A DNA stretch of 64,000 nt from Thalassotalea_H sp040779345 (GCA_040779345.1 JBFONU010000001.1:510936-574935), one strand, 5' to 3'. Numbered from the stretch's first letter, positions 43,435 through 52,542 are shown. The notes: a model not told the origin generated them from the sequence alone. Program-made: numbers and translations.

Positions 43435-43782
43435 TTAGTTTACGATAGGAGTATAATAACTTTCAGGAAGTTCAAAATCACCTTGTGCATCAACAAGTTT
43501 ATTTTCTTCAAACTTTACAACAAATTCTTTTGTCGAGTTAAATTTATCATTTCTACCTGACTTAAATCGATAGACGTAATGCCAAGTGTTTTTGTTAAAA
43601 GAATCAAGTACCACAGGGCTACCAAGGACAAATTTAACTTGTTCTTTAGTCATGCCTATTTGTAATTTGTCGATGTCTTTTTGCTCTAAATAGTTGCCTT
43701 GCGGAATATCAATACGAAAAATCCAGCTTGAACATGCAGAAATTGATAATACTAAACTGATAACTAAAACTCGAAACAACAT
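43435..43782 (-). CDS. bamE: Outer-membrane assembly lipoprotein BamE (SmpA)
   Basis: BamE is a lipoprotein of the BAM complex that folds outer-membrane beta-barrels. The 115-residue precursor has a signal peptide ending in lipobox SISAC (cysteine 17), and the core IPQGNYLEQKDIDKLQIGMTKEQVKFVLGSPVVLDSF, matching the BamE signature. The length is as in E. coli (113). It is convergent with rnfH and lies 91 bp downstream of recN on the same strand, the usual position. Confidence 0.96.
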   Translation of the reverse strand: MLFRVLVISLVLSISACSSWIFRIDIPQGNYLEQKDIDKLQIGMTKEQVKFVLGSPVVLDSFNKNTWHYVYRFKSGRNDKFNSTKEFVVKFEENKLVDAQGDFELPESYYTPIVN

Positions 43783-43873
43783 GATAATACATTTATCCTA
43801 TAAATAATGAACGGGGATAATAACTAAGCCAGCCATCAGATACAAAAGATTTTTAGTTTATTTCTTGATCTGT

Positions 43874-45541
43874 TTAACTTGCCAGTAATTCCTCTGCGTT
43901 TGCTAGGCTATTATTTGTGATCTTATCGCCTGCGAGTAAACGCGCAATTTCTTGGACTCGAGCATTTTTAGATAGTTCCGTGACTTTAGTTTCAGTATGC
44001 TCGCCATCCGTTAATTTAGTGACAAATAACTGTTGATGACCTTTACTTGCGACCTGTGGTAAATGGGTAACGCAAATAACTTGAGTGTTATGAGCAAGTT
44101 GTTGTAACTTGCTACCCACCATTGCCGCCGTTGGACCGCTAATACCAACATCAACTTCATCAAATATTAGTGTTGGCGTTACAATTTTGTCGGCGAGTAT
44201 CACCTGAATGGCTAAACTGATCCGAGATAGTTCACCACCTGAGGCTACCTTATTCATTGGAGCAAGTTCCTGTCCGGGGTTTAAACTAATTAAAAAATTA
44301 ATCTCATCGAAACCATGCGAAGTTAGCTTTCGGTTTTCGCTTGATTCAATACTCACAGAAAACTGACCATGCTCCATATTAAGCTCATGCATACTTTTGG
44401 TGATTTTCTTGCTGAGTTTTTGTGCCGCACTGATTCTTGATTTAGTGAGCTTTTTGGCACTTTCACTATAGTTATTTTCAGCGTTTTCAATTTCTTGGTA
44501 AATAACATTTAAACGAGATTCATCACTAGAGATCAATGTAAGCTCTTGTTTAAGTTGTTGATGAAATTCGGCTAAATTTTCAGGTGCTACCTTATGTTTT
44601 TTCGCTAACTGTACTGCAGTAGAAAATCGCTCTTCAATCATTTGATATGTACTGGGGTCTAGCTCTAGTCGATCGTAATAACTTTTTAGCTCGTTATTGG
44701 CATCTTCTAATTGCAATAAACTTTCATTAAGTTGCGATGAAAGCTCAGTGAGTTTGGGATCTAATTCGGCTAATAAATTAATTTTTTCACAAGTGTTTCT
44801 TAAGCTATCAGTAATATTAAATTGTTCGTTTTCTGATAATGACTGCAAAGCTGACAAAGACATTTCCAATAACTGCTGACTGTTACTATGACGTTTATAA
44901 TCATTGTCCAATTGCTCAAATTCACCTTCAACAAGAGCAAATTCATCAAGCTCATTGACCTGATACTGTAATAATTGTTGTTGAGCATTTCGTTGAGTTT
45001 GATTTTCTTGAAGTTTTTTACTTTCATGGTTTAGCGCTTGCCATTGTTGAAAGTGAAATTGTAACTTAGCTAATAAGTCACTATGCTCCGCATAACTATC
45101 AATGAGTTGGCGTTGCTCTGAAGCTTTGACTATTAGTTGATGTTCGTGTTGGCCATGAATGTTAATTAAAAAGTGGCCGATTTCTTTTAATTGGGCGAGT
45201 GGCACTTGGCTACCATTGATAAATGCTTTGGAGCGTCCTTCTGCTGAAATTAATCGTCGAAGAATACATTCATTGTCTTCTGTAGAAATTTCATTTTTTT
45301 CTAACCACTTTTGAGCTGGTGTATTATCACAGATAGTAAATGTAGCTGACAGTTCAGCTTTTTTACAATTAGGTCGTACAACATTTGTTACTGCGCGATC
45401 CCCTAAACAAAGACCAAGTGCATCAATAGCGATTGATTTACCTGCCCCTGTTTCACCCGTTATTGTGGTCATACCGTTGCGCCAGTCAATATCAAGCGAG
45501 CGAACAATGGCAAAGTTTTGAATGTTTAATTGTAAAAGCAT
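43874..45541 (-). CDS. recN: DNA repair protein RecN
   Basis: RecN is an SMC-like ATPase that acts in double-strand break repair. The N-terminal Walker A GETGAGKS is at residues 29-36, long coiled coils span the middle (about 160-380), and the C-terminal half has the signature SGGELSR and Walker B TLIFDEVDVGISG. I start at the ATG at 45541 (555 residues, MLLQLNIQNFAIVRS), which fits the family; an upstream reading to 45604 would run through two LexA-like boxes. The gene is probably damage-inducible. Confidence 0.96.
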   Translation of the reverse strand: MLLQLNIQNFAIVRSLDIDWRNGMTTITGETGAGKSIAIDALGLCLGDRAVTNVVRPNCKKAELSATFTICDNTPAQKWLEKNEISTEDNECILRRLISAEGRSKAFINGSQVPLAQLKEIGHFLINIHGQHEHQLIVKASEQRQLIDSYAEHSDLLAKLQFHFQQWQALNHESKKLQENQTQRNAQQQLLQYQVNELDEFALVEGEFEQLDNDYKRHSNSQQLLEMSLSALQSLSENEQFNITDSLRNTCEKINLLAELDPKLTELSSQLNESLLQLEDANNELKSYYDRLELDPSTYQMIEERFSTAVQLAKKHKVAPENLAEFHQQLKQELTLISSDESRLNVIYQEIENAENNYSESAKKLTKSRISAAQKLSKKITKSMHELNMEHGQFSVSIESSENRKLTSHGFDEINFLISLNPGQELAPMNKVASGGELSRISLAIQVILADKIVTPTLIFDEVDVGISGPTAAMVGSKLQQLAHNTQVICVTHLPQVASKGHQQLFVTKLTDGEHTETKVTELSKNARVQEIARLLAGDKITNNSLANAEELLAS

Positions 45542-45554
45542 AACCGATCCAATA

Positions 45555-45586
45555 CTGTATAAATACTTAGGTGTTAATTTATACAG
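45555..45586 (-). promoter_or_regulatory. Two adjacent LexA-like boxes upstream of recN
   Basis: Two abutting 16-mers read on the minus strand as CTGTATAAATTAACAC (45586-45571) and CTAAGTATTTATACAG (45570-45555), each one to two bases from the CTGT-N8-ACAG consensus. Together they form a larger palindrome ending in TACTGTATAAAT arms. They lie 14 bases before the ATG. E. coli recN also has multiple LexA boxes. Confidence 0.75.
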
Positions 45587-45665
45587 TAAATAGGGAGGAT
45601 TCAATAGTTTTTTTATGAATATAGGTAATTAACTGTTTTACCGATGAATATTTTTATAAGGCGGG

Positions 45666-46547
45666 TTAATAGAGCTTGTTACCCCAACTTAATTTACTTC
45701 TTAAAACATTAAAGTAGTTATGATCAAGCGGGTGAACAAGGCGAAGCGTATTACTACTTTTTCTAATAATGACTTCATCTCCGGGCATTACCGCAAGAAT
45801 TACGTGTCCATCGCAACTCACTTGTAAATTTTCGTAGTTTTCGTTGGCGAGAATTAATTTTATTTCACTGTTACCATCGACTACTATAGGTCTACTGGTT
45901 AATGTATGAGGAAACATCGGCACGAGTGACAGGGCGCTTAAATTTGGCGTTAAAATTGGACCGCCTGCTGACATGGAATAAGCAGTTGAACCTGTTGGTG
46001 TTGACACGATCAGGCCATCTGAGCGTTGACTAAACATAAAGCTGCCATCAATATACACTTCAAACTCAATCATGCTTGCCACTTTGCCAGCATGGAGTAC
46101 GGCTTCATTTACCGCACTATTTGAACTTTTCAACTTGCCATGTCTATATACTTCAGCTTCAATAATAAACCGTTGTTCAGACCGAGATTTTCCGGCAAGG
46201 ATTTGTGTCAATGGTTCAATCAGATCATCAGGAGATAAGTCTGTTAAAAAACCTAGGTTTCCTCGGTTTACACCGAGCACATCAATATCATAACAAGATA
46301 AAACCCTTGCTGCGCCTAGCATGTATCCATCGCCACCAACCACAATAGCGAGCTCTGCTATTTCACCTATCTCGGTGACAGTGTTAATTTTTATATTATC
46401 AAAGTCTAGAGAGTTAGCGACAGAAGTTTCCACCACAACTTGATAACCTTGCTTGTCAAGAAATTGGTATAATGCAGTGATGGTTATACCTGCACCATTG
46501 TGGTTTGGTTTGCCAATTAAACCTATGGTTTTATAAAGTTTACTCAT
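45666..46547 (-). CDS. nadK: NAD kinase
   Basis: NadK phosphorylates NAD to NADP in the cytoplasm. The 293-residue protein has the GGDG motif in VVGGDGYMLGAARVL, then NRGNLGFLTDL, the substrate loop NEAVLHAGKVASMIEFEVYI and the conserved SDGLIVSTPTGSTAYSMSAGGPI. The ATG at 46547 gives MSKLYKTIGLIGKPNHNG, the standard start. The residue after GGDG is tyrosine where E. coli has asparagine. The gene is divergent from grpE and precedes recN on the same strand. Confidence 0.95.
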   Translation of the reverse strand: MSKLYKTIGLIGKPNHNGAGITITALYQFLDKQGYQVVVETSVANSLDFDNIKINTVTEIGEIAELAIVVGGDGYMLGAARVLSCYDIDVLGVNRGNLGFLTDLSPDDLIEPLTQILAGKSRSEQRFIIEAEVYRHGKLKSSNSAVNEAVLHAGKVASMIEFEVYIDGSFMFSQRSDGLIVSTPTGSTAYSMSAGGPILTPNLSALSLVPMFPHTLTSRPIVVDGNSEIKLILANENYENLQVSCDGHVILAVMPGDEVIIRKSSNTLRLVHPLDHNYFNVLRSKLSWGNKLY

Positions 46548-46645
46548 ATTAAATATATATAGGGAATTTCTTACTATTAACAGCAGTTTGGCTGTATTTT
46601 TATCGCTTGTAAAGTTCACTTTTTTATAAATGTTCTACATTTGTT

Positions 46646-46674
46646 CTTGAATCATCAGAACAAGACCCCATAAT
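46646..46674 (+). promoter_or_regulatory. Heat-shock (sigma-32) promoter for grpE
   Basis: CTTGAA at 46646-46651 and CCCCATAAT at 46666-46674, spaced by 14 bp, match the RpoH consensus (CTTGAAA, CCCCATnT) nearly perfectly. It lies 56 bases before the grpE ATG. Confidence 0.88.
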
Positions 46675-46730
46675 TAGCAACATTGTTATTATTATTCGTC
46701 GTCTTTTAACGATTTATCTTGGAGTTTTTC

Positions 46731-47366
46731 ATGACTAACGAGTCAACAGAGAATAAGAGTGCTGAAGAAATAGCAGCTGATGAACTAGCTGCACAAATTA
46801 TTGATGAAGCTGAAGAGCAGGTTGAAGTACAACTTGATGCTGCCGCTGATAATATTAGTCCAGAACAAGAAAAAATAAACGAGCTTGAGTTAGCATTATC
46901 GGCAGCTCAAGCAACAGTTTCTGATCAAAAAGATTCTGTGATCCGCGCAAAAGCGGAAGTAGACAATGTTCGTCGTCGTGCAGCACAAGATGTTGAGAAA
47001 GCCCGTAAATTTGCTCTTGAAAAATTTGCCGGAGAAATGCTTGTAACGGTCGATAATTTAGAGAGAGCATTACAAAGTATCGATAAAGAAGAAGAAAACA
47101 ATAAAGGCATTATTGAAGGTGTAGAATTAACTCTACAAGGCTTAATTGCTTCTTTAGAAAAGTTTGGTGTTAAAAGTGTGGATCCACAAGATCAACCGTT
47201 TAACCCTGAACTTCATCAAGCTATGTCGATGCAAGAAGTTGAAGGTGTTGCTCCTAATACCGTTATCGCTGTTATGCAAAAAGGCTATGAACTCAATGGT
47301 CGTTTAATTCGCCCGGCAATGGTTATGGTTTCAAAAGCGGCGCCAAGCGTTGATACTTCAGCATAA
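46731..47366 (+). CDS. grpE: Nucleotide exchange factor GrpE
   Basis: GrpE releases ADP from DnaK in the Hsp70 cycle. The 211-residue protein has an acidic, disordered N-terminus, a long coiled coil (about 45-125) with EVDNVRRRAAQDVEKARKFALEKFAGEMLVTVDNLERAL, and the beta-domain VDPQDQPFNPELHQAMSM. The ATG at 46731 follows GGAG by 8 bases. A sigma-32 promoter precedes it and a terminator separates it from dnaK, so the two are expressed from parallel heat-shock promoters. Confidence 0.96.
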   Translation: MTNESTENKSAEEIAADELAAQIIDEAEEQVEVQLDAAADNISPEQEKINELELALSAAQATVSDQKDSVIRAKAEVDNVRRRAAQDVEKARKFALEKFAGEMLVTVDNLERALQSIDKEEENNKGIIEGVELTLQGLIASLEKFGVKSVDPQDQPFNPELHQAMSMQEVEGVAPNTVIAVMQKGYELNGRLIRPAMVMVSKAAPSVDTSA

Positions 47367-47384
47367 ATAAAACTGAAAGTAATA

Positions 47385-47416
47385 AAAAAACCAGACTTTT
47401 TGTCTGGTTTTTTTAT
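47385..47416 (+). terminator. Rho-independent terminator after grpE
   Basis: AAAAAACCAGAC and GTCTGGTTTTTT form a perfect 12-bp stem (47385-47396, 47402-47413) with a T-only loop and T run. Confidence 0.9.
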
Positions 47417-47538
47417 TCGTTAAGTGTTCAAGCTTATAAAAAACCTTAAATTGTAGTCAGTAAAAGAGAAATAACGTCTAAGCGCGATTGAAAGAAATAA
47501 AAAATGTAACTTTTTTTTACTTTTTTTAGTTGTGAACA

Positions 47539-47567
47539 GTTGAAATATATTTACCTGACCCCAATTT
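47539..47567 (+). promoter_or_regulatory. Heat-shock (sigma-32) promoter for dnaK
   Basis: GTTGAA at 47539-47544 and CCCCAATTT at 47559-47567 with a 14-bp spacer match the RpoH consensus with small deviations, and share spacing with the grpE promoter. It lies 49 bases before dnaK. Confidence 0.8.
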
Positions 47568-47616
47568 AATCTTCATCAACATATTTAATTAATTTTAATA
47601 TTCGGAGGTCCTCATT

Positions 47617-49539
47617 ATGGGCAAAATTATTGGTATTGACCTAGGGACAACAAACTCATGTGTTGCTGTACTAGATGGCGACAATGTTCGTGTAATTGAA
47701 AATGCAGAAGGCGATCGTACAACCCCTTCAATTATTGCATACACAGAAGAAGGCGAAACGTTAGTTGGTCAACCAGCTAAACGTCAGTCTGTGACTAACC
47801 CAAAAAATACATTATTTGCAATTAAGCGTTTAATTGGTCGTCGTTTTGAAGACGAAGAAGTACAACGCGATATAAAAATTATGCCTTTTGGTATTGTTAA
47901 AGCCGACAACGGCGATGCATGGGTTACCGCACGTGATAAAAACGTTGCGCCACCACAAGTATCAGCCGAAGTTTTAGCAAAAATGAAAAAAACTGCCGAA
48001 GACTTTTTAGGTGAAACTGTTACTGAAGCAGTAATTACTGTGCCTGCTTACTTTAACGATTCACAACGTCAAGCAACTAAAGATGCTGGTCGTATTGCGG
48101 GTCTTGATGTTAAACGTATCATCAACGAGCCAACAGCTGCAGCACTTGCTTACGGTATGGACAAAAAGCAAGGCGATAAAGTTGTTGCGGTATACGATTT
48201 AGGCGGTGGTACATTCGATATCTCAATTATTGAAATTGATGAAGTTGAAGGTGAGCATACTTTTGAAGTATTAGCGACTAACGGCGACACGCACTTAGGT
48301 GGTGAAGATTTCGATAACCGTTTAATCAACTACTTAGTAGCTGAATTTAAGAAAGACCAAGGTATGGATTTAACAACTGATCCATTAGCGATGCAACGTC
48401 TTAAAGAAGCGGCTGAAAAAGCCAAATGTGAGCTATCTTCTGCGCAACAAACAGATGTGAATTTACCTTACATTACCGCTGACGGTTCTGGTCCTAAGCA
48501 CATGAACATTAAAGTGACACGTGCAAAGTTAGAGTCACTTGTTGAAGATATGGTAAAAGCGACTTTAGAGCCACTTAAGCAAGCGCTAAAAGATGCTGAC
48601 TTATCAGTAAGTGACGTAAATGACGTTATCTTAGTAGGTGGTCAATCTCGTATGCCAATGGTTCAAAAAGCGGTAAGTGAGTTTTTCGGTAAAGAGCCAC
48701 GTAAAGACGTTAACCCTGATGAAGCGGTAGCTTCTGGTGCAGCGATTCAAGCGGGTGTTCTTTCTGGTGATGTTACTGACGTTCTTCTTTTAGATGTTAC
48801 GCCATTATCATTAGGGATTGAAACAATGGGTGGTGTGATGACTAAGGTTATCGACAAAAACACCACTATCCCAACCAAGCAATCGCAAACATTCTCAACA
48901 GCTGACGATAACCAAGCTGCGGTAACTGTACATGTGGTTCAAGGTGAGCGTAAGCAAGCATCTGCTAACAAATCTCTTGGTCAATTCAACCTTGAAGGTA
49001 TTGATCCAGCACCACGTGGTACGCCACAAATTGAAGTAACTTTCGATATTGATGCGGATGGTATCTTACACGTTACAGCGAAAGATAAAAATACAGGTAA
49101 AGAGCAAAAAATTACCATTAAAGCTTCTTCTGGTTTATCTGATGATGAAGTTGAGCAAATGGTACGTGACGCAGAAGCGAATGCTGATGAAGATGCGAAA
49201 TTTGAAGAATTAGTTCAAGCACGTAACCAAGCTGATGGCATGGTACATGCGACTCGTACTCAAATAACTGAAGCTGGTGATGATTTACCTGCTGAAGATA
49301 AAGAGAAAATTGAAGCGGCATTAGCTGAACTTGAAACAGCACTTAAAGGTGATGATAAAGAAGCTATTGAAGCGAAATCTCAAGCAGTTATCGAAGCATC
49401 AGCTAAGTTAATGGAAATTGCTCAAGCGAAAGCACAAGCACAAGGTGGCGCACCGGAAGGTGGTGCTGAAGCTCAAGGTAATGATTCAGCAGATGATGTT
49501 GTCGATGCCGAGTTTGAAGAAGTTAAAGAAGATAAGTAA
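47617..49539 (+). CDS. dnaK: Hsp70 chaperone DnaK
   Basis: The 640-residue chaperone begins MGKIIGIDLGTTNSCVAVLDG and has the ATPase domain (about 1-385, with VYDLGGGTFDISI and VILVGGQSRMP), the linker VLLLDVTPLSLGIET, the substrate-binding domain (about 395-505) and the helical lid, ending in DDVVDAEFEEVKEDK. Length and tail equal the gammaproteobacterial norm (E. coli 638). A GGAGG box lies 8 bases upstream. It binds unfolded peptides in the cytoplasm with GrpE and DnaJ, both adjacent. Confidence 0.98.
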   Translation: MGKIIGIDLGTTNSCVAVLDGDNVRVIENAEGDRTTPSIIAYTEEGETLVGQPAKRQSVTNPKNTLFAIKRLIGRRFEDEEVQRDIKIMPFGIVKADNGDAWVTARDKNVAPPQVSAEVLAKMKKTAEDFLGETVTEAVITVPAYFNDSQRQATKDAGRIAGLDVKRIINEPTAAALAYGMDKKQGDKVVAVYDLGGGTFDISIIEIDEVEGEHTFEVLATNGDTHLGGEDFDNRLINYLVAEFKKDQGMDLTTDPLAMQRLKEAAEKAKCELSSAQQTDVNLPYITADGSGPKHMNIKVTRAKLESLVEDMVKATLEPLKQALKDADLSVSDVNDVILVGGQSRMPMVQKAVSEFFGKEPRKDVNPDEAVASGAAIQAGVLSGDVTDVLLLDVTPLSLGIETMGGVMTKVIDKNTTIPTKQSQTFSTADDNQAAVTVHVVQGERKQASANKSLGQFNLEGIDPAPRGTPQIEVTFDIDADGILHVTAKDKNTGKEQKITIKASSGLSDDEVEQMVRDAEANADEDAKFEELVQARNQADGMVHATRTQITEAGDDLPAEDKEKIEAALAELETALKGDDKEAIEAKSQAVIEASAKLMEIAQAKAQAQGGAPEGGAEAQGNDSADDVVDAEFEEVKEDK

Positions 49540-49640
49540 TCACTGTCGTTAGTTTGGTCTAATTTTTGTTGAAGGTGCTAACATCATAAATAGTGTTTCA
49601 CCTTCTTCTCAATACGACTGTATAACACAGCTTATCATTT

Positions 49641-49680
49641 AACAAAGCGTCGATGATTATCGGCGCTTTGTTATGTTTTA
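49641..49680 (+). terminator. Probable terminator between dnaK and dnaJ
   Basis: AACAAAGCG and CGCTTTGTT, extended by a CGAT/ATCG inner stem, form a long hairpin (49641-49672) followed by a short T-rich stretch. It may attenuate rather than stop transcription into dnaJ. Confidence 0.65.
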
Positions 49681-49764
49681 AATGAAGATTAACGTATTAA
49701 TTTTATTGGTTATTTTAAAGTAAGTAACAAAATTGATATCAATAGATGTGAAGTAAAGAGAATT

Positions 49765-50898
49765 ATGTCAAAACGTGATTATTATGAAACGCTCGAAGTA
49801 GCTAAAGATGCAAGTGAGCGAGAAATTAAAAAAGCTTACAAACGTTTAGCAATGAAGTATCACCCTGATCGAAATAAAGGTGATAAAGCGAAAGAAGAAA
49901 CGTTTAAAGAGATCAAAGAAGCTTATGAAATTCTAAACGATGATCAAAAGCGTGCGGCTTATGATCAGTATGGTCATGCGGCTTTTGAACAAGGCGGTCA
50001 CGGTGGTGGCGGTGGTTTTGGCGGTGGCGGATTTGGCCAAGATTTTGGTGATATCTTCGGTGACATTTTTGGTGGTGGCGGCCGTGGACGTCAACAACGT
50101 CAGCAACGTGGCTCTGATTTACGCTATAACTTAGAAATGTCTTTGGAAGATGCCGTAAAAGGTAAGTCGGTTGAAATTAAAGTGCCGACGTATGTAAGTT
50201 GTGATCCATGTGATGGCTCTGGTGCGAAAAAAGGTACGAGTGCAAAAACATGTTCAACTTGTCACGGTCATGGTCAAGTACAAATGCGCCAAGGGTTGTT
50301 TGCTGTTCAACAAACCTGTCCGACATGTTCTGGTAAAGGTAAAGTTATTTCCGACCCTTGTACTTCATGTCGTGGTCAAGGACGCGTTGAAAAAACCAAA
50401 ACACTTAATGCTAAAGTTCCTGCCGGTGTTGATACGGGAGATAGGATCCGTTTATCTGGTGAAGGTGAAGCAGGGGAGCATGGAGCACCAGCTGGCGATT
50501 TATATGTACAAGTTAATGTTAAAGATCATCCTATTTTTGTTCGTGATGAAAATAATCTTTACTGTGAAGTCCCTATTAGCTTTACTACCGCCGCGTTAGG
50601 TGGCGAAATTGAAGTGCCAACTTTAGGCGGGAAAGTGAAGCTTAAAGTCCCTAAGGAAACGCAAACCGGTAAAATGTTCCGTTTACGCGGTAAAGGTGTT
50701 AAGTCAGTTCGTAGCCATGCAACTGGTGACTTAATGTGTAAAGCGGTTATAGAAACCCCAGTAAATTTATCGGGTGATCAGGCAGATTTATTGCGTCAAC
50801 TTGAAGAAAAAATGGGTAAAAATCATACAAAACACCGACCCAAAGAAACCGGGTTTTTTGATAATGTTAAAAAGTTTTTTGATGATTTAAAAAGCTAG
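49765..50898 (+). CDS. dnaJ: Hsp40 co-chaperone DnaJ
   Basis: The 377-residue type I J-protein has the J domain with HPD at 33-35, a glycine/phenylalanine-rich region (about 75-105), four zinc-binding repeats CDPCDGSG, CSTCHGHG, CPTCSGKG and CTSCRGQG, and the C-terminal substrate-binding domain. It delivers clients to DnaK and stimulates ATP hydrolysis. No clear sigma-32 promoter is present in the 225-bp gap after dnaK, so read-through from dnaK may drive it. A strong terminator follows. Confidence 0.98.
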   Translation: MSKRDYYETLEVAKDASEREIKKAYKRLAMKYHPDRNKGDKAKEETFKEIKEAYEILNDDQKRAAYDQYGHAAFEQGGHGGGGGFGGGGFGQDFGDIFGDIFGGGGRGRQQRQQRGSDLRYNLEMSLEDAVKGKSVEIKVPTYVSCDPCDGSGAKKGTSAKTCSTCHGHGQVQMRQGLFAVQQTCPTCSGKGKVISDPCTSCRGQGRVEKTKTLNAKVPAGVDTGDRIRLSGEGEAGEHGAPAGDLYVQVNVKDHPIFVRDENNLYCEVPISFTTAALGGEIEVPTLGGKVKLKVPKETQTGKMFRLRGKGVKSVRSHATGDLMCKAVIETPVNLSGDQADLLRQLEEKMGKNHTKHRPKETGFFDNVKKFFDDLKS

Positions 50899-50922
50899 AA
50901 TTGCATTAAAAGATAAGTAACT

Positions 50923-50956
50923 AAAGCCATATAAAATATTTTTATATGGCTTTTTT
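50923..50956 (+). terminator. Rho-independent terminator after dnaJ
   Basis: AAAGCCATATAAAA (50923-50936) pairs with TTTTATATGGCTTT, followed by T residues. Confidence 0.88.
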
Positions 50957-51072
50957 AATGAATTAAAAATGCACTATACTTTCTATATTATCGTGACTCT
51001 ATTTTTTACTTTTAATGTCACATGAAGATATTAGAAGTGTTATCCCTAATAAACTTATATTAAGTGTAATCC

Positions 51073-51753
51073 ATGTCAAAAATTATAATATTACTGTTGT
51101 TTATATTTGTTAATCGAACGTCTTTTGCTGCTGATGCAAAAGAACTTCCTCCTTTAGATCCTGCTTATGTTGGTGTATATGGCATGGTGTTATTTAATAA
51201 GTCTTCGAATATCTATGCCTCTCACCTCCCTTCATACGATAAACCACATAATATTCAATTGATTTATAAGATAGAAAATAAAGATTTGGCGTTGTTACAA
51301 ACGGTAAGAGATGGAAGAATGATCACCGTTAAACCTAAACCCTTTAATATACAGCGACTAATGCGCGGAGAAAAAATGGTGATAAATGCCGATGTTTATT
51401 CCGGGCATTATAATAACGATGGCATGTTGGTTTATGAGAACGTGCCATTAACCTTTGCTAAGCAACTTTATGTTAGGGAAATGGTTGATTTAAAAGATCC
51501 AGAGCAGCTGCAGGAATATGATGTTATTCACTTAAGAAATAATGATAAAATTTATGTGCATCGTATTCAAAAACCACCGAGTTTTGAACATATACTTCAT
51601 ATTGATGTTGAAGCAGGATGTTTGGGACGTTTTAAAACCAGTAGCGCTGTTCCAAAAGAAACTGAATTGCTCTATAAGTTTATAAATTGCGGTACCATGA
51701 CGCCATTGTATTACAATAGTGAAGATTTTTCATATGAAAAAACGGCTCTTTAA
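51073..51753 (+). CDS. Secreted/periplasmic protein of unknown function
   Basis: The 226-residue precursor has a signal peptide (MSKIIILLLFIFVNRTSFAA, cut after SFA-AD) and a soluble mature part with no membrane helix. It contains two late cysteines (AGCLGRF and FINCGTM) that could form a disulfide. Segments such as DPAYVGVYGMVLFNKSSNIYASHLPSYDKPHNIQLIYKI suggest a beta-rich domain. I do not recognise the family. The gene stands alone between dnaJ and the Lrp-type regulator, bounded by hairpins on both sides. Confidence 0.7.
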   Translation: MSKIIILLLFIFVNRTSFAADAKELPPLDPAYVGVYGMVLFNKSSNIYASHLPSYDKPHNIQLIYKIENKDLALLQTVRDGRMITVKPKPFNIQRLMRGEKMVINADVYSGHYNNDGMLVYENVPLTFAKQLYVREMVDLKDPEQLQEYDVIHLRNNDKIYVHRIQKPPSFEHILHIDVEAGCLGRFKTSSAVPKETELLYKFINCGTMTPLYYNSEDFSYEKTAL

Positions 51754-51766
51754 GAGCCGTTTGATG
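51740..51766. terminator. Terminator hairpin shared by the secreted-protein and Lrp-type genes
   Basis: AAACGGCTCTT and AAGAGCCGTTT form an 11-bp stem spanning the stop codon of the plus-strand gene. The minus-strand direction ends in a TTTTTT run, so it most clearly terminates the Lrp-type gene. Confidence 0.75.
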
Positions 51767-51824
51767 TAATTATGGGATATTTTTATTGTCGAGCTAATCT
51801 TCAAATGAGTTAGTCTTAAAAGAG

Positions 51825-52292
51825 TTAATCTTCAAAAATAGGTAATACGCCACTTCTGCTGTGTTCAAAAATTAAGGAGGTTTCTACCGTAGTCACGGCT
51901 TCTCGAGAAGTTATCGCGTTAAAAACAAATTGGCGAAGATGTTCACTGTCTTTAACTGACATATGTATGAAGTAATCATAACTACCCCCCATGTGATATA
52001 AGCTCACAATTTCTGGAAACTTTAATAAATCGTTGCGCAACTCATTCACGATTTCTTCTGAATAGGGCTGTAAGCGAATAGCCGCAATGGCTTCAATGTT
52101 ACCACCAATACTTTTAAAGTTAATATCAATAAAGGCACCTTTTATAATGCCATTTTTCTTCATGCGCTTAACACGTTCTAAACAGGTGGATGGTGCAATA
52201 CCTATTTGTGAGGCTAACTCTTTATTAGTGATGTCGGCATTTTCATAAAGAATGGTTAAAATCTTTAAATCGATGTCATCAAGCTTTTTCAT
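51825..52292 (-). CDS. Lrp/AsnC-family transcriptional regulator
   Basis: The 155-residue protein has an N-terminal winged helix-turn-helix (LDDIDLKILTILYENADITNKELASQIGIAPSTCLERVKRMKKNGII) and a C-terminal RAM ligand-binding domain, with EIVSLYHMGGSYDYFIHMSVKD. It is similar to but shorter than Lrp (164) and lacks features that would identify the ligand, usually an amino acid. It is divergent from nhaA with a 250-bp gap, which could contain regulatory sites for both genes. Confidence 0.9.
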   Translation of the reverse strand: MKKLDDIDLKILTILYENADITNKELASQIGIAPSTCLERVKRMKKNGIIKGAFIDINFKSIGGNIEAIAAIRLQPYSEEIVNELRNDLLKFPEIVSLYHMGGSYDYFIHMSVKDSEHLRQFVFNAITSREAVTTVETSLIFEHSRSGVLPIFED

Positions 52293-52542
52293 TTGTCGTG
52301 ATCTTTTTTTATAAAGTTTTCATATGTGTTCTTTCCATACTACACTTATTATTGTTTGAAAAACTAGTGTTTAATCACAAAAAATGAAATTATTATCGAT
52401 AAATTTCAATGATTCCGAATTTATCACATATATAGATGTTTATAGCTAATGCTTTTATTGGTTAGTATGCTTAACTAACATTTGTTATTACTGTATCTTT
52501 GACATATTATGTCGTTGAATTTGATTCATTTATTGAGGGTGT

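Noticed and set aside
50201..50599. Plus-strand frame of 132 codons inside dnaJ
   Set aside because: It is an out-of-frame shadow of dnaJ with an unlikely composition rich in V, K and L.
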